27,045 nt of DNA from CAYOVG01 sp964407285. GTDB lineage: Bacteria; Desulfobacterota; Syntrophobacteria; Syntrophobacterales; Syntrophobacteraceae. The translations under genes and the position numbers were made by a program. The DNA lies in contig CAYOVG010000046.1 of the NCBI GenBank assembly GCA_964407285.1, forward strand, positions 1 to 27,045, in the 5' to 3' direction. The first letter of the stretch is position 1. The number at the start of each line of letters is the position of its first letter. The notes under the pieces were generated by a model. The model made no database searches. It worked only from the letters and a program-made list of their open reading frames with translations, and was not told where the DNA came from. Below, one piece after another: positions 1 through 6,361 of the stretch.

Positions 1-489
1 AGGGTCGGTTTTTCTCCGGAGTACGTGAAGGAAAGAGTGCAGACGATATTTCTCGACGGCAGGGCTGTCGACGACCCCGCGGCCGCGATCGTTGAAAGGG
101 GCGCCACCGTAGCCCTTTCCGCGGCAATGCCCGGATTGGCCGGAGCGATATTTCGAAAGGGAAGCGCCGTTTCGCTCTTGCGCTCCCGGACCGCGGATCG
201 CAAGGACGGCGATGACGGAAATCCCGAGCAAGATCAAAACGCGGCGCAGGGAGATCACGTGCTGCTCCTGAAGCTGTTCAACCTGATTGCGGAAGAGATG
301 GGACCCGCACTGCTGCGAAGCGGAGTTTCGCTCAGGAGGACCGAGTTGGAGACATTTCTGGAGTACCGGCGTGAACTGATCGAGACCTCGATGCTCAGGG
401 CCGAGCTGGACGGAATGGAAATTGACCTCGCCGTCTTGTTCAAGAAGGGTTTTGCGCCGGCCGAGCTGGTTTACCTGCGGGTGATGTGA
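1..489 (+). CDS. Conserved hypothetical protein, 5' end cut off by the window; first gene of a ThiF/MoaD-like cluster
   Basis: The reading frame is open from the first base, so the true start lies upstream; a GTG at 25 is the first internal candidate. About 162 residues are visible, ending at TGA 487-489. The N-terminal half contains QTIFLDGRAVDD and ATVALSAAMPGLAGA. The middle is a charged, probably flexible stretch (RTADRKDGDDGNPEQDQ), and the C-terminal half is helical and leucine-rich. There is no signal peptide or clear membrane span in the visible part, and I recognise no named domain. The stop lies 19 bp before the ThiF-like gene, so the two are very likely co-transcribed. By context it could be an accessory factor for the sulfur-carrier pair that follows; that role is inference. 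Codon use looks native. Confidence 0.7.
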   Translation, partial: RVGFSPEYVKERVQTIFLDGRAVDDPAAAIVERGATVALSAAMPGLAGAIFRKGSAVSLLRSRTADRKDGDDGNPEQDQNAAQGDHVLLLKLFNLIAEEMGPALLRSGVSLRRTELETFLEYRRELIETSMLRAELDGMEIDLAVLFKKGFAPAELVYLRVM

Positions 490-508
490 TGGGAGCGGGG
501 GCTTTGGA

Positions 509-1387
509 ATGAAGCTGGGTGAACTTTCGCGCCCCATCGATTACGCCGGGGCATCGCGCGCGGTGATCGAGGACGAACCGCTCCTGGAGTGGGCGCGGGA
601 AAACGGTCTCTCGCCCCGGGAAGCCCAGGTCGCAGCCATCGAGGAAGAGATCATTCCTTTGCGTTATCTGAAGAATTTCACGGCCCTGAGTTTTGCCGGG
701 CAGTTGCGCCTGTGCCGGAGCAAGGTATTCATCTGCGGTTGCGGCGGCCTCGGCGGGACGCTCGTCGATCTTCTCTCCCGTGCCGGAGTGGGCTATCTGC
801 GTCTTGTGGACCGCGATGTCTTCACTCCATCCAACCTGAACCGGCAGTGCCTCGTCGATACACGGCAGATGTCGAAGTCGAAGGCAAGTGTTGCGTTCGA
901 GCGTGTTATAGCCGTCAATCCTTTCGTCGAAGTCGACGCGAGGCCGGTTCACCTGGATTCGGGCAACGCGGAAGCGCTTGCGGCCGGAGTGGATCTTGTT
1001 CTGGATGCAATGGACAATATCGGGGGGCGTTTTGCGCTTGCGGAAGCGGCCGCGAGGCTGCGAATCCCGTTTATCCATGCGGCGGCGGCCGGATGGTGGG
1101 GGCAGGTGAGCACGTTCCAGCCCGCTCCGTTTCCGGACTCGCCGGACTCGGATTCGAATTCGGGATCGGGATCGGGAGGAGCCGGATTGAGCAGGATTTA
1201 CGGCTCGCGGCGTATGACGGATATGTCGGAGGAGGCCGTCGGAGTCCTGGGACCGGCCGTCGCGGTGATCGGGAGTCTCCAGGCGTGTGAAGCACTGCGT
1301 ATTCTCTCGGGCGGACGACCCTCCTACGAGAACCGGCTCCTCTACTTTGACGGTGAAACCGGACGAACGGAATTGTTGCCGCTTTAG
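509..1387 (+). CDS. ThiF/MoeB/HesA-family (E1-like) adenylyltransferase
   Basis: 292 residues. ThiF/MoeB enzymes use ATP to adenylate the C-terminal glycine of a small ubiquitin-fold sulfur carrier. Visible signatures are the nucleotide-binding loop GCGGLGG (residues 77-83), the acidic strand end LVDRDVF (D101), NLNRQ with R112, the lysines of SKSK (122-125) and DAMDN (166-170). The first 65 residues form a helical extension. Residues 208-226 are a Ser/Asp/Gly-rich linker, encoded by near-repetitive DNA at about 1130-1186, where many homologues carry a cysteine segment. No CxxC zinc pair is present, and the usual C-terminal catalytic-Cys region reads EEAVGVLGP without Cys. The enzyme may therefore only adenylate. 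The gene sits between the unknown upstream gene and the MoaD-like gene. The start is ATG 509; the purine-rich GGGAGCGGGGG upstream (490-500) may serve as the ribosome site. Confidence 0.9.
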   Translation: MKLGELSRPIDYAGASRAVIEDEPLLEWARENGLSPREAQVAAIEEEIIPLRYLKNFTALSFAGQLRLCRSKVFICGCGGLGGTLVDLLSRAGVGYLRLVDRDVFTPSNLNRQCLVDTRQMSKSKASVAFERVIAVNPFVEVDARPVHLDSGNAEALAAGVDLVLDAMDNIGGRFALAEAAARLRIPFIHAAAAGWWGQVSTFQPAPFPDSPDSDSNSGSGSGGAGLSRIYGSRRMTDMSEEAVGVLGPAVAVIGSLQACEALRILSGGRPSYENRLLYFDGETGRTELLPL

Positions 1388-1441
1388 GTTTGGGGATTTC
1401 GGTCCCTTCGGAGGAGCGGTCTTGTGGACGAGGAGGCGCGT

Positions 1442-1681
1442 ATGGCGATCAAGTTGATGCTGGCGGCGAGTTTGAGGAAATATGTCCCCGGCTATGACGG
1501 GGGCGCGGGCCATGAGGTGCGGGTCGAGCCGGGGGCTACCGTTCGAGATCTTGCACGGCTGGTCGGCATTCCGGAGGAGGAAACGAAGCTCATAATGGTC
1601 GACGGCGTAGGGGCCGGGTGGGAAACGGTCCTTGAGGGGAATGAGCGGGTAGGTTTGTTTCCGCCGGTGGGTGGGGGGTAA
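1442..1681 (+). CDS. MoaD/ThiS-like ubiquitin-fold sulfur-carrier protein
   Basis: 79 residues from ATG 1442. I prefer this start because AGGAGG ends 5 bp upstream and the product begins MAIKLMLAASLR, like other MoaD/ThiS proteins. A GTG at 1424 with its own GGAG would add six residues. The beta-grasp pattern is clear: an N-terminal strand, GATVRDLARLVGIP as the helix region, IMVDGVG, and the terminal LFPPVGGG. Proteins of this family are adenylated and then thiocarboxylated on the last glycine, and they donate sulfur to molybdopterin, thiazole or related cofactors. The partner is almost certainly the ThiF-like protein encoded 54 bp upstream. MoaD-like and ThiF-like genes of this kind are known beside tungsten aldehyde:ferredoxin oxidoreductases in anaerobes. 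No oxidoreductase gene is in this window, so that link is inference. Confidence 0.88.
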   Translation: MAIKLMLAASLRKYVPGYDGGAGHEVRVEPGATVRDLARLVGIPEEETKLIMVDGVGAGWETVLEGNERVGLFPPVGGG

Positions 1682-1753
1682 AGACAAGCTTGGCAGCAGC
1701 AATTCCAGATCATATATGTTTCAAGACTTCTGGAGTCATTAATATGGCTGGAG

Positions 1754-2062
1754 CTATGATGATAAAAAAAATCGTCCTAACGACCTTAAAGAGTTCTTTG
1801 ATAAAATCTTTATAAGGTCTTTAAGGTCGTCCGGCCTGAGCGGGTGCGTGGTGGAAAGCCCTTTCTTGAGCCGCGCCACACGCAGCACGCGGCTGTCGGT
1901 GTCCACTTGGGACAGCTCAAGGCCGCACGCCTCCGACACGCGCAAGCCGTGCCGGAACTTGAGAAGCAAAAGGTATCGGTCGCGGACCTCGTTCCGGCTT
2001 CCCTTGGTCGCGGTCATGAGTTTGTCCACTTCGGCGCCGGTGAGGCGCTTACGTTCCTTCAT
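1754..2062 (-). pseudogene. Truncated tyrosine recombinase (integrase), N-terminal part of the catalytic domain only
   Basis: 102 residues. The start MKERKRLTGAEVDKLMTAT and the segment RDRYLLLLKFRHGLRVSEACGL match small phage-type or XerC/D-type integrases that consist of a catalytic domain alone. The first catalytic Arg (in HGLRVSE) and the beta-hairpin lysine region (RLKKGLSTTHPL) are present. The protein stops soon after LRPDDLKDL, so the HxxR, H/W and nucleophilic Tyr boxes are missing and it cannot be an active recombinase. The last 30 codons are AT-rich, unlike the rest, and contain a terminator-like inverted repeat, which suggests a deletion or replacement of the 3' half near 1830. 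The ATG lies 5 bp after the antitoxin stop, so the gene was the third member of that operon. Intact relatives are roughly 180-200 residues. Confidence 0.75.
1764..1829 (-). terminator. Probable intrinsic terminator of the toxin-antitoxin-recombinase operon
   Basis: A perfect 12-bp inverted repeat (1781-1792 and 1818-1829, arm CGACCTTAAAGA) encloses a 25-nt loop. On the minus strand it is followed, after nine bases, by eight T residues (positions 1771-1764). It overlaps the last codons of the truncated recombinase. The long loop and the gap before the T-tract make it less than ideal, but no other terminator is visible downstream of that operon. It would also separate this operon from the convergent MoaD-like gene. 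Confidence 0.5.
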
Positions 2063-2067
2063 GGCGC

Positions 2068-2352
2068 CTATACCAACTCAAGCCGAAGTTCACGCCCAAC
2101 AATCGCGGCGGCGCGTTGGAGCGTCTCAATAGTCACGTTGCCCTTTGCCTTAAGAAGCCGGTCAACCTGAGCGCGACTTGTATGCATCCGCTCGGCCATT
2201 TCCGTTTTGGTGATGCCCTGCTTGCGCATTTCTTCCGCGATCTGCCACATGATCACGCGCGTAACCGCTTCCGCCTTCGCGGCTTTGTAAATGCCTTCCT
2301 CGTCCAGGAAGTCATCAAGCGTTGATCCCCAATGCTGGTTTTTCTCGTTCAT
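2068..2352 (-). CDS. higA: HigA-type XRE-family antitoxin
   Basis: 94 residues. The helix-turn-helix lies in the C-terminal half: ITKTEMAERMHTSRAQVDRLL followed by VTIETLQRAAAIVGRELRLEL, the usual pattern of HigA-like antitoxins paired with Gp49-like toxins. The N-terminal half is helical (LDDFLDEEGIYKAAKAEAV) and would carry the toxin-binding part. The start codon overlaps the restored toxin stop (ATGA at 2349-2352), and AAGGAG on the minus strand, about 10 bp upstream, serves as ribosome site. The gene appears intact although its toxin partner is frameshifted. It would be expected to bind the operator at 2724-2743 and repress the operon. The family call is firm; the gene symbol follows from the pairing. 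Confidence 0.8.
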   Translation of the reverse strand: MNEKNQHWGSTLDDFLDEEGIYKAAKAEAVTRVIMWQIAEEMRKQGITKTEMAERMHTSRAQVDRLLKAKGNVTIETLQRAAAIVGRELRLELV

Positions 2353-2703
2353 GTTGTCATCTCCTTCATTCGTTTTCGCGCCAGGTCAATTTCATTTTGG
2401 GGTGTCTTTCTGTGTTTTTTAAATGAAGCCGTGCAAAAGGCCGATGCGGCCCTCATGCACGCAAAAGAGAAGGCGCGCGATACGACGGCTTGGCAGGCTG
2501 CTGCGCACTTCCCACAAGCCGCCCCCAAGCGAGCGGCACAACGGCAAACCGACCGGCCAACCTACTTGCAACGTGGCGAGGTCAATCCCGATTGTGCGCC
2601 GGTCATCCTCAGGCAAACTCCTGAGCCAATCCCTGACCGGTTCAACGCCGGTCGCGGTACGATAGAAGACAACGGGAATTTCACTCAGGTGCTTGCCAAG
2701 CAT
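2349..2703 (-). pseudogene. higB: HigB/Gp49-like (RelE-superfamily) mRNA-interferase toxin with a +1 frameshift near the C-terminus
   Basis: Starting at ATG 2703 (MLGKHLSEIPVVFYRTATG), the protein shows the Gp49-like features VEPVRDWLRSLPEDDR, LGGGLWEVRSSLPSRRIARLLF and LLHGFI. It stops at TAA 2419-2421. If one T is removed from the ATTTAAAAAA tract (minus strand, about 2415-2424), the frame continues as KKHRKTPQNEIDLARKRMKE and ends at TGA 2349-2351, overlapping the antitoxin ATG by 4 bp. That restored tail is the conserved C-terminus of this family. The lesion therefore removes about 23 residues. An in-frame ATG at 2751 lies within the -35 element, so 2703 with GAGGGG upstream is the better start. 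The change could be a real mutation, a sequencing error in a homopolymer or, less likely, recoding. Confidence 0.78.
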
Positions 2704-2722
2704 AAAGAACCCCTCAAAAGGA

Positions 2723-2751
2723 AATGTACCATATAAAGTACATCCGTGCAA
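2723..2751 (-). promoter_or_regulatory. Sigma70-like promoter of the toxin-antitoxin operon with an overlapping palindromic operator
   Basis: On the minus strand, TTGCAC (2751-2746) and TACATT (2728-2723) are separated by 17 bp. An inverted repeat, ATGTAC-8 nt-GTACAT (2724-2743), covers most of the -10 box and spacer, which is where an autoregulatory HigA-type repressor would bind. Transcription would start near 2716, about 13 nt before the toxin ATG at 2703. The sites are read from sequence; binding by the antitoxin is inference. Confidence 0.55.
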
Positions 2752-2918
2752 GAAGTAAGTTCTCTTTCGTGCCCCTTCATCGTTTTCTTTAATGTTTTTG
2801 GGGTGTGATTCACGACCATTGGTTGAGATAGGATTTGAAAAGAGGGGGCAGGCAGGGGGGCGTGATTATCCTTCTTGAAGGAAACCAGGAGGGTAGAGCT
2901 TCAAGGGAGGTAATCGTC

Positions 2919-3137
2919 ATGCAGGCAGACTATGAGGATCTGATCGAGAAAGTGGGCCGCGAAATCGCAGAGGCCGTTTTGGATAGGGAAGGTGAATCCT
3001 GCACCCAAAAAATTACTTCCGTTTCCATCAGATATCCCGCGTTGTTCAATTCATTTGTTTGCATGTCTGCTCATTGCCGGCACGCTCACCAATTTCCGTT
3101 TCAATCCACGATCCCATGCCGGAAGCGACTACCCTGA
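2919..3137 (+). pseudogene. Gene-start fragment with a strong ribosome binding site, no recognised product
   Basis: AAGGGAGG (2903-2910) lies 8 bp before ATG 2919, an excellent initiation site. The first 23 residues (MQADYEDLIEKVGREIAEAV onward) look like a real, acidic helical protein start. After LDREGESCTQK the residues become rich in Cys, His, Ser and Phe, with no domain character, and the frame closes at 3137. The end of the frame runs through the CRISPR-like repeat at 3098-3129. The simplest reading is the 5' end of a gene whose remainder was lost when this scarred region formed. I do not recognise the family. Confidence 0.35.
3098..3129. CRISPR. Solitary 32-nt sequence resembling a type I-C CRISPR repeat (no array)
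   Basis: Read on the minus strand it begins GTCGC and ends GTGGATTGAAAC, and the whole is exactly 32 nt, the length and end pattern of type I-C repeats. The interior has only a weak TCC...GGA dyad where canonical repeats have a GC stem, so it would be a decayed copy. I looked for a second copy at repeat-plus-spacer distance on both sides and found none, and there are no cas genes in the window. It may be an orphan repeat, a relic of an array edge, or chance. Confidence 0.4.
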
Positions 3138-3427
3138 CAGCAGATCTGTAATATCAGGAATAGTAGACCATGCTCCGGCTCAAGCAAGCGGGAAAGGCCT
3201 CTTGTTGGAATCGAGCCCGGTTCGGCAATAATTCCGTTTTCTCCTTCTTGCCCGTCTTTCTTATCCGTGCTATGGATTTCGGTCGAGCCGGCAGCTTATA
3301 CTTCTTTGAGAAGTTCCCTTTCCGGGAGCATTCTCGGGAGCAATGCCCGGCTGAATATCGGTCGAGAGCTGAAGGCGAAACACCCGGTTTCCCGGGAGTA
3401 CGGTAATGGACCTCAACGCCGGGTTCG

Positions 3428-3471
3428 GGACCCGGAACTCACAACCCGTAACCCGCAACTCTACGCAACCC
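3428..3471 (-). repeat. Degenerate AACCCGC heptamer repeat before the methyltransferase gene
   Basis: The stretch contains CAACCCGTAACCCGCAACT and then GCAACCC, i.e. imperfect copies of the heptamer AACCCGC. This is the reverse complement of the GCGGGTT array at the right end of the window. It ends about 15 bp before the ATG at 3487. Confidence 0.6.
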
Positions 3472-3486
3472 ATGGAGAATCGTTGC

Positions 3487-4179
3487 ATGTCGACATCACA
3501 GTCGGAGTTGGATAGTCTGCTGAGCCGCATCGAGGAGAAATACCCTATCGAGATTGTTCCCCTGGCGATAGGCGAGAAGATCCTGAAGATTCTGCAGATC
3601 AAGAATTATGAACAGCACTTCGAGGAACTCATTGAGAAAAAAGGCGCTAAATTCAATGAACTGCCCTTTTGGGCAAAGGTTTGGGATTCGAGCTTCATCC
3701 TGTCACTGTTCCTGGGGAAACAGCCTGTACAGCCATGGCAAACCATTCTGGAGATAGGTGGGGGAACGGGAGTGGTGGGGATTTATGCCGCGCTTTGCGG
3801 TCACAAAGTGGTTGTAACGGATGTCGTCGAAGACGCGCTCCTGTTTGCCCGCGCCAACGCACTGCTCAATGACTGCCCCGGTGTGGAGGTGAGGAAGCTG
3901 AATTGGAGCCGCCCGGACCTGACGCAACGCTACGAAGTCATTGTGGGGGCCGAGGTCATCTACGACCGGGAATCGTATCCCGCTCTCGTCGAATTTTTTC
4001 ATGGGGCGCTGGCTCCGAATGGCACCATCTTTCTGTCCAAGAACGCCGGTTTGCCCACTCCCACCTTCTTCCCCGAGCTGACCAGGTACTTCAAATTCAA
4101 GCATAAGACTCAGCGGGTCTTTTCGGGGGGAGAGGCGCAGGAGATAACCCTGTACGCCATACGCCGCAAGGAGGAGTAG
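3487..4179 (+). CDS. Class I SAM-dependent methyltransferase
   Basis: 230 residues from ATG 3487 (MSTSQSELDSLL), chosen because GGAG lies 9 bp upstream; the frame is open further 5' but runs into repeat DNA. Motif I is ILEIGGGTGVVGIYAAL, followed by the acidic strand end HKVVVTDVVEDAL, the post-I segment VRKLNWSRPDL and YEVIVGAEVIYD, then APNGTIFLSKN. The order and the EVIYD motif resemble small methyltransferases of the METTL21/PrmA-like group that modify protein lysines, but the substrate cannot be read from the sequence. The helical N-terminal region (about residues 1-65) precedes the Rossmann core. The next gene, a hydrolase, begins 13 bp downstream, so the two are probably one operon. 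The heptamer repeats just upstream may form part of the leader. Confidence 0.85.
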   Translation: MSTSQSELDSLLSRIEEKYPIEIVPLAIGEKILKILQIKNYEQHFEELIEKKGAKFNELPFWAKVWDSSFILSLFLGKQPVQPWQTILEIGGGTGVVGIYAALCGHKVVVTDVVEDALLFARANALLNDCPGVEVRKLNWSRPDLTQRYEVIVGAEVIYDRESYPALVEFFHGALAPNGTIFLSKNAGLPTPTFFPELTRYFKFKHKTQRVFSGGEAQEITLYAIRRKEE

Positions 4180-4192
4180 ATCGGGAGTGGAT

Positions 4193-4912
4193 ATGTCGAA
4201 AGTGTCGGAAATAACGATTTCCTCTTCTGCCGGCGGACTATCGGCGGCGCTCCATCTTCCGGCGGTCCTTCCGGCTCCCGTGGTGGTTTGTTGCCACGGT
4301 CTGCTCAGTTCCAAATCGGGGACCAAGTATCTGCTCCTGGGGGAAAGGCTCAGTTCCGCGGGGATGACCGTCGTGCGATTCGATTTTGCGGGGTGCGGCG
4401 AAAGCACGACCCGGCCGGGGGAGACGCTTCTGGATACGAGGATGCGGGACCTTTACTCGGTGCTGGACTTTGTGGCCGGTCAGCCGTGGTTTGACGGAAA
4501 CCTGGGGATCATGGGATCGAGCTTCGGGGGCTTTCTGGCCCTTCTGGCAGCCGGATCGGAAAAGTTTCCGGTCAAGTCCGTGGTCTGCTGGGCTACTCCC
4601 TTCGACCTCACGCGCGCTCGAGTGGACTTGAGAGACATCGAAGAACTCAAGAAGTTTTACCCACCCGGCTTTGAGTTGGGTGAGCCTCAGAACCTCGGGA
4701 ATTTATCTCCTGTTCCCGGTGTGCTGATTCTTCATGGACAGCGGGATGAAGTTATTCCCTGGAGGGACGCCGAGGACATTTTCCGCCTCGCCGGGGAACC
4801 GCGGCGGCTCGTGCTGATGGAGAAAGGCGATCACCGGTTTCTCGACCAGGACCTGCGGGATTCGGCCATTGACCTCACCATTGAGTGGCTTTGCACTCAT
4901 GTTCGGGCATAG
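4193..4912 (+). CDS. Alpha/beta hydrolase (serine esterase/acylhydrolase type)
   Basis: 239 residues from ATG 4193, which has GGAG 5 bp upstream; a GTG at 4187 is a possible earlier start. The fold markers are VVVCCHGLLSSKSG (oxyanion-hole HG), the nucleophile elbow GIMGSSFGGFLAL with Ser in GSSFG, the acid in LILHGQRDEVIP and the His in KGDHRFL. GGxSAALHLP and FDFAGCGES are typical of the small soluble hydrolases related to dienelactone hydrolase and cephalosporin-C-deacetylase-like enzymes. There is no signal peptide, so it is cytoplasmic. It follows the methyltransferase by 13 bp. The substrate is unknown. Confidence 0.88.
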   Translation: MSKVSEITISSSAGGLSAALHLPAVLPAPVVVCCHGLLSSKSGTKYLLLGERLSSAGMTVVRFDFAGCGESTTRPGETLLDTRMRDLYSVLDFVAGQPWFDGNLGIMGSSFGGFLALLAAGSEKFPVKSVVCWATPFDLTRARVDLRDIEELKKFYPPGFELGEPQNLGNLSPVPGVLILHGQRDEVIPWRDAEDIFRLAGEPRRLVLMEKGDHRFLDQDLRDSAIDLTIEWLCTHVRA

Positions 4913-5048
4913 TCCGCAAATCGTCCGCGCTTCCCCGAAAAGCCCATGGTGAACGCATGCCTTACTCCCCCGGGACATCTTGCGCTCCTCTCCTGCAAGA
5001 AAGGCTCTGCCGCCTTCTGTCCCGTGAGAAAGTAGACATTATCCGGTT

Positions 5049-6320
5049 ATGATGAAACAACGCGTCATTTCCTGGGCTCTTTACGACTGGGCGAACTCCG
5101 CGTATGCCACATCGGTTATGGCGGGTTTTTTCCCCGTATTTTTCAAGAAGTACTGGGTCGCCGGTGCGGATGCTTCTGAGAGCACGTTTCAGTTGGGGAT
5201 CGCGAATTCGGTTGCAAGCATGACGATCGCCGTTCTGGCGCCTTTTCTCGGGGCCATTGCCGACAAGGGAAGAGCGAAGAAGAGACTCCTGCTGTTTTTC
5301 GCCGCAATGGGAATATCCATGACGGGTTCATTTTACCTCGTCCCGATGGGTGGGTGGGAGATGGCCGTTGTATTGTACGTGCTTGCCACAACCGGATTTT
5401 CGTGTGGAAACGTGCTTTACGATTCGTTCATAATCAGTGTCGCGCCGGAAGAAAAAAGGGATTCGATATCGGCTCTGGGGTACTCCCTCGGTTATCTCGG
5501 CGGCGGACTGGCCCTTGCGCTAAATGTCCTGATGACCCGCATGCCGCATGCATTCGGTTTCGAGGATTCCAACGAGGCGATACGCTTCTCTTTCATTTGC
5601 GTTGCGGTATGGTGGACGTTGTTCGCACTGCCGCTCTTCCTGTTTCTGGATGAGCCGCATGTGAGCAGCAGGTCTCAGGGCAATCCCGTTGTTGCCGGAT
5701 ATCGGCAGATCGTCTCGACTTTGCGGAAGATGAGAAAACTCCGAGTGGTGGTTCTGTTCCTTGCGGGTTACTGGTTGTACATCGATGGGGTGGGCACGAT
5801 CATACGGATGGCGCTGGATTATGGAATGTCTCTCGGCTTTGCTCCACAGAGCCTCCTTACGGCCTTATTGCTTACTCAGTTCGTCGGATTTCCGGCTACT
5901 GTCGCTTTTGGGAAGATCGGGGAGATATTCGGCGCCAAAAGAGGGATACTGCTTGGGTTGAGCGTCTACGTGGGGGTGGTCCTCTGGGCGTTCACCATGA
6001 ACCGGGAATGGGAATTCCATGGCCTGGCCTTTACCATCGGGGTCGTGCAAGGTGGGGTGCAGTCACTCAGCCGGTCTCTCTATTCGAGAATCATTCCGGC
6101 GGACCATGCGGGCGAGTTCTTCGGTTTTTACAACCTTTTCGGAACGTTCGCCGCCATCATCGGTCCGGCGTTCATGGGTTGGGTGGGCTTCATAACCGGC
6201 AGTCCACGGTATTCCGTGCTTTCCATAGTGGTGTTGTTCGTCCTGGGCGCCGGCATCCTTTGCCTGGTGGACGAAAAGGAAGGCCGCAGACTGGCTGCCG
6301 GCATACAGGCGGAGGATTAG
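5049..6320 (+). CDS. UMF1-type major facilitator superfamily permease
   Basis: 423 residues with about 12 hydrophobic spans. The N-terminus, ISWALYDWANSAYATSVMAGFFPVFF in outline, is the hallmark of the UMF1/Atg22-like branch of MFS transporters; related wording recurs in FSCGNVLYDSFI, YSLGYLGGGLALAL and GGVQSLSRSLYSRIIP. The charged loop GAIADKGRAKKRLL after the second span matches the MFS loop motif. The family is thought to export or import small metabolites, but the substrate in bacteria is not settled. Upstream lie 136 bp with no gene and no clear ribosome site; ATG 5049 and ATG 5052 are both possible. It converges on endonuclease V with 41 bp between them, containing a short CCGC/GCGG dyad at about 6322-6334. 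Confidence 0.9.
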   Translation: MMKQRVISWALYDWANSAYATSVMAGFFPVFFKKYWVAGADASESTFQLGIANSVASMTIAVLAPFLGAIADKGRAKKRLLLFFAAMGISMTGSFYLVPMGGWEMAVVLYVLATTGFSCGNVLYDSFIISVAPEEKRDSISALGYSLGYLGGGLALALNVLMTRMPHAFGFEDSNEAIRFSFICVAVWWTLFALPLFLFLDEPHVSSRSQGNPVVAGYRQIVSTLRKMRKLRVVVLFLAGYWLYIDGVGTIIRMALDYGMSLGFAPQSLLTALLLTQFVGFPATVAFGKIGEIFGAKRGILLGLSVYVGVVLWAFTMNREWEFHGLAFTIGVVQGGVQSLSRSLYSRIIPADHAGEFFGFYNLFGTFAAIIGPAFMGWVGFITGSPRYSVLSIVVLFVLGAGILCLVDEKEGRRLAAGIQAED

Positions 6321-6361
6321 CCGCAAAGGCGGACAGGGTTTGAATCTTATCGCCGGGAGCG

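Larger units (their letters stand above)
2752..3486. other. 735-bp stretch without an intact gene
   Basis: Between the toxin promoter and the methyltransferase start I see only the gene-start fragment at 2919, the CRISPR-like sequence at 3098-3129, a bulged hairpin at about 3322-3350 (CCGGG..GCATT / AATGCCCGG) and the heptamer-type repeats at 3428-3471. Short open frames here lack ribosome sites and domain character. No tRNA-like fold or cas remnant was recognised. Confidence 0.6.

Noticed and set aside
440..1702. Long minus-strand open frame (420 codons) across the ThiF- and MoaD-like genes
   Set aside because: It is antisense to two well-supported genes, has no domain character, and is rich in Arg, Pro and His as expected from GC-rich third positions.
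2403..2424. Programmed frameshifting at ATTTAAAAAAC in the toxin gene
   Set aside because: In the toxin frame the stop codon comes before any -1 slippery heptamer in proper phase, and a +1 slip would need AUU to UUU re-pairing with a first-position mismatch; an indel is simpler.
3018..3040. A second CRISPR-like copy (GTTTCCATCAGATATCCC)
   Set aside because: It lies 80 bp from the repeat at 3098, not a plausible repeat-plus-spacer distance for 32-nt repeats with normal spacers, and only the first few bases agree.
3322..3350. Hairpin CCGGGAGCATT / AATGCCCGG as a terminator
   Set aside because: The stem has a bulge, there is no T-tract, and no gene ends just before it on either strand.
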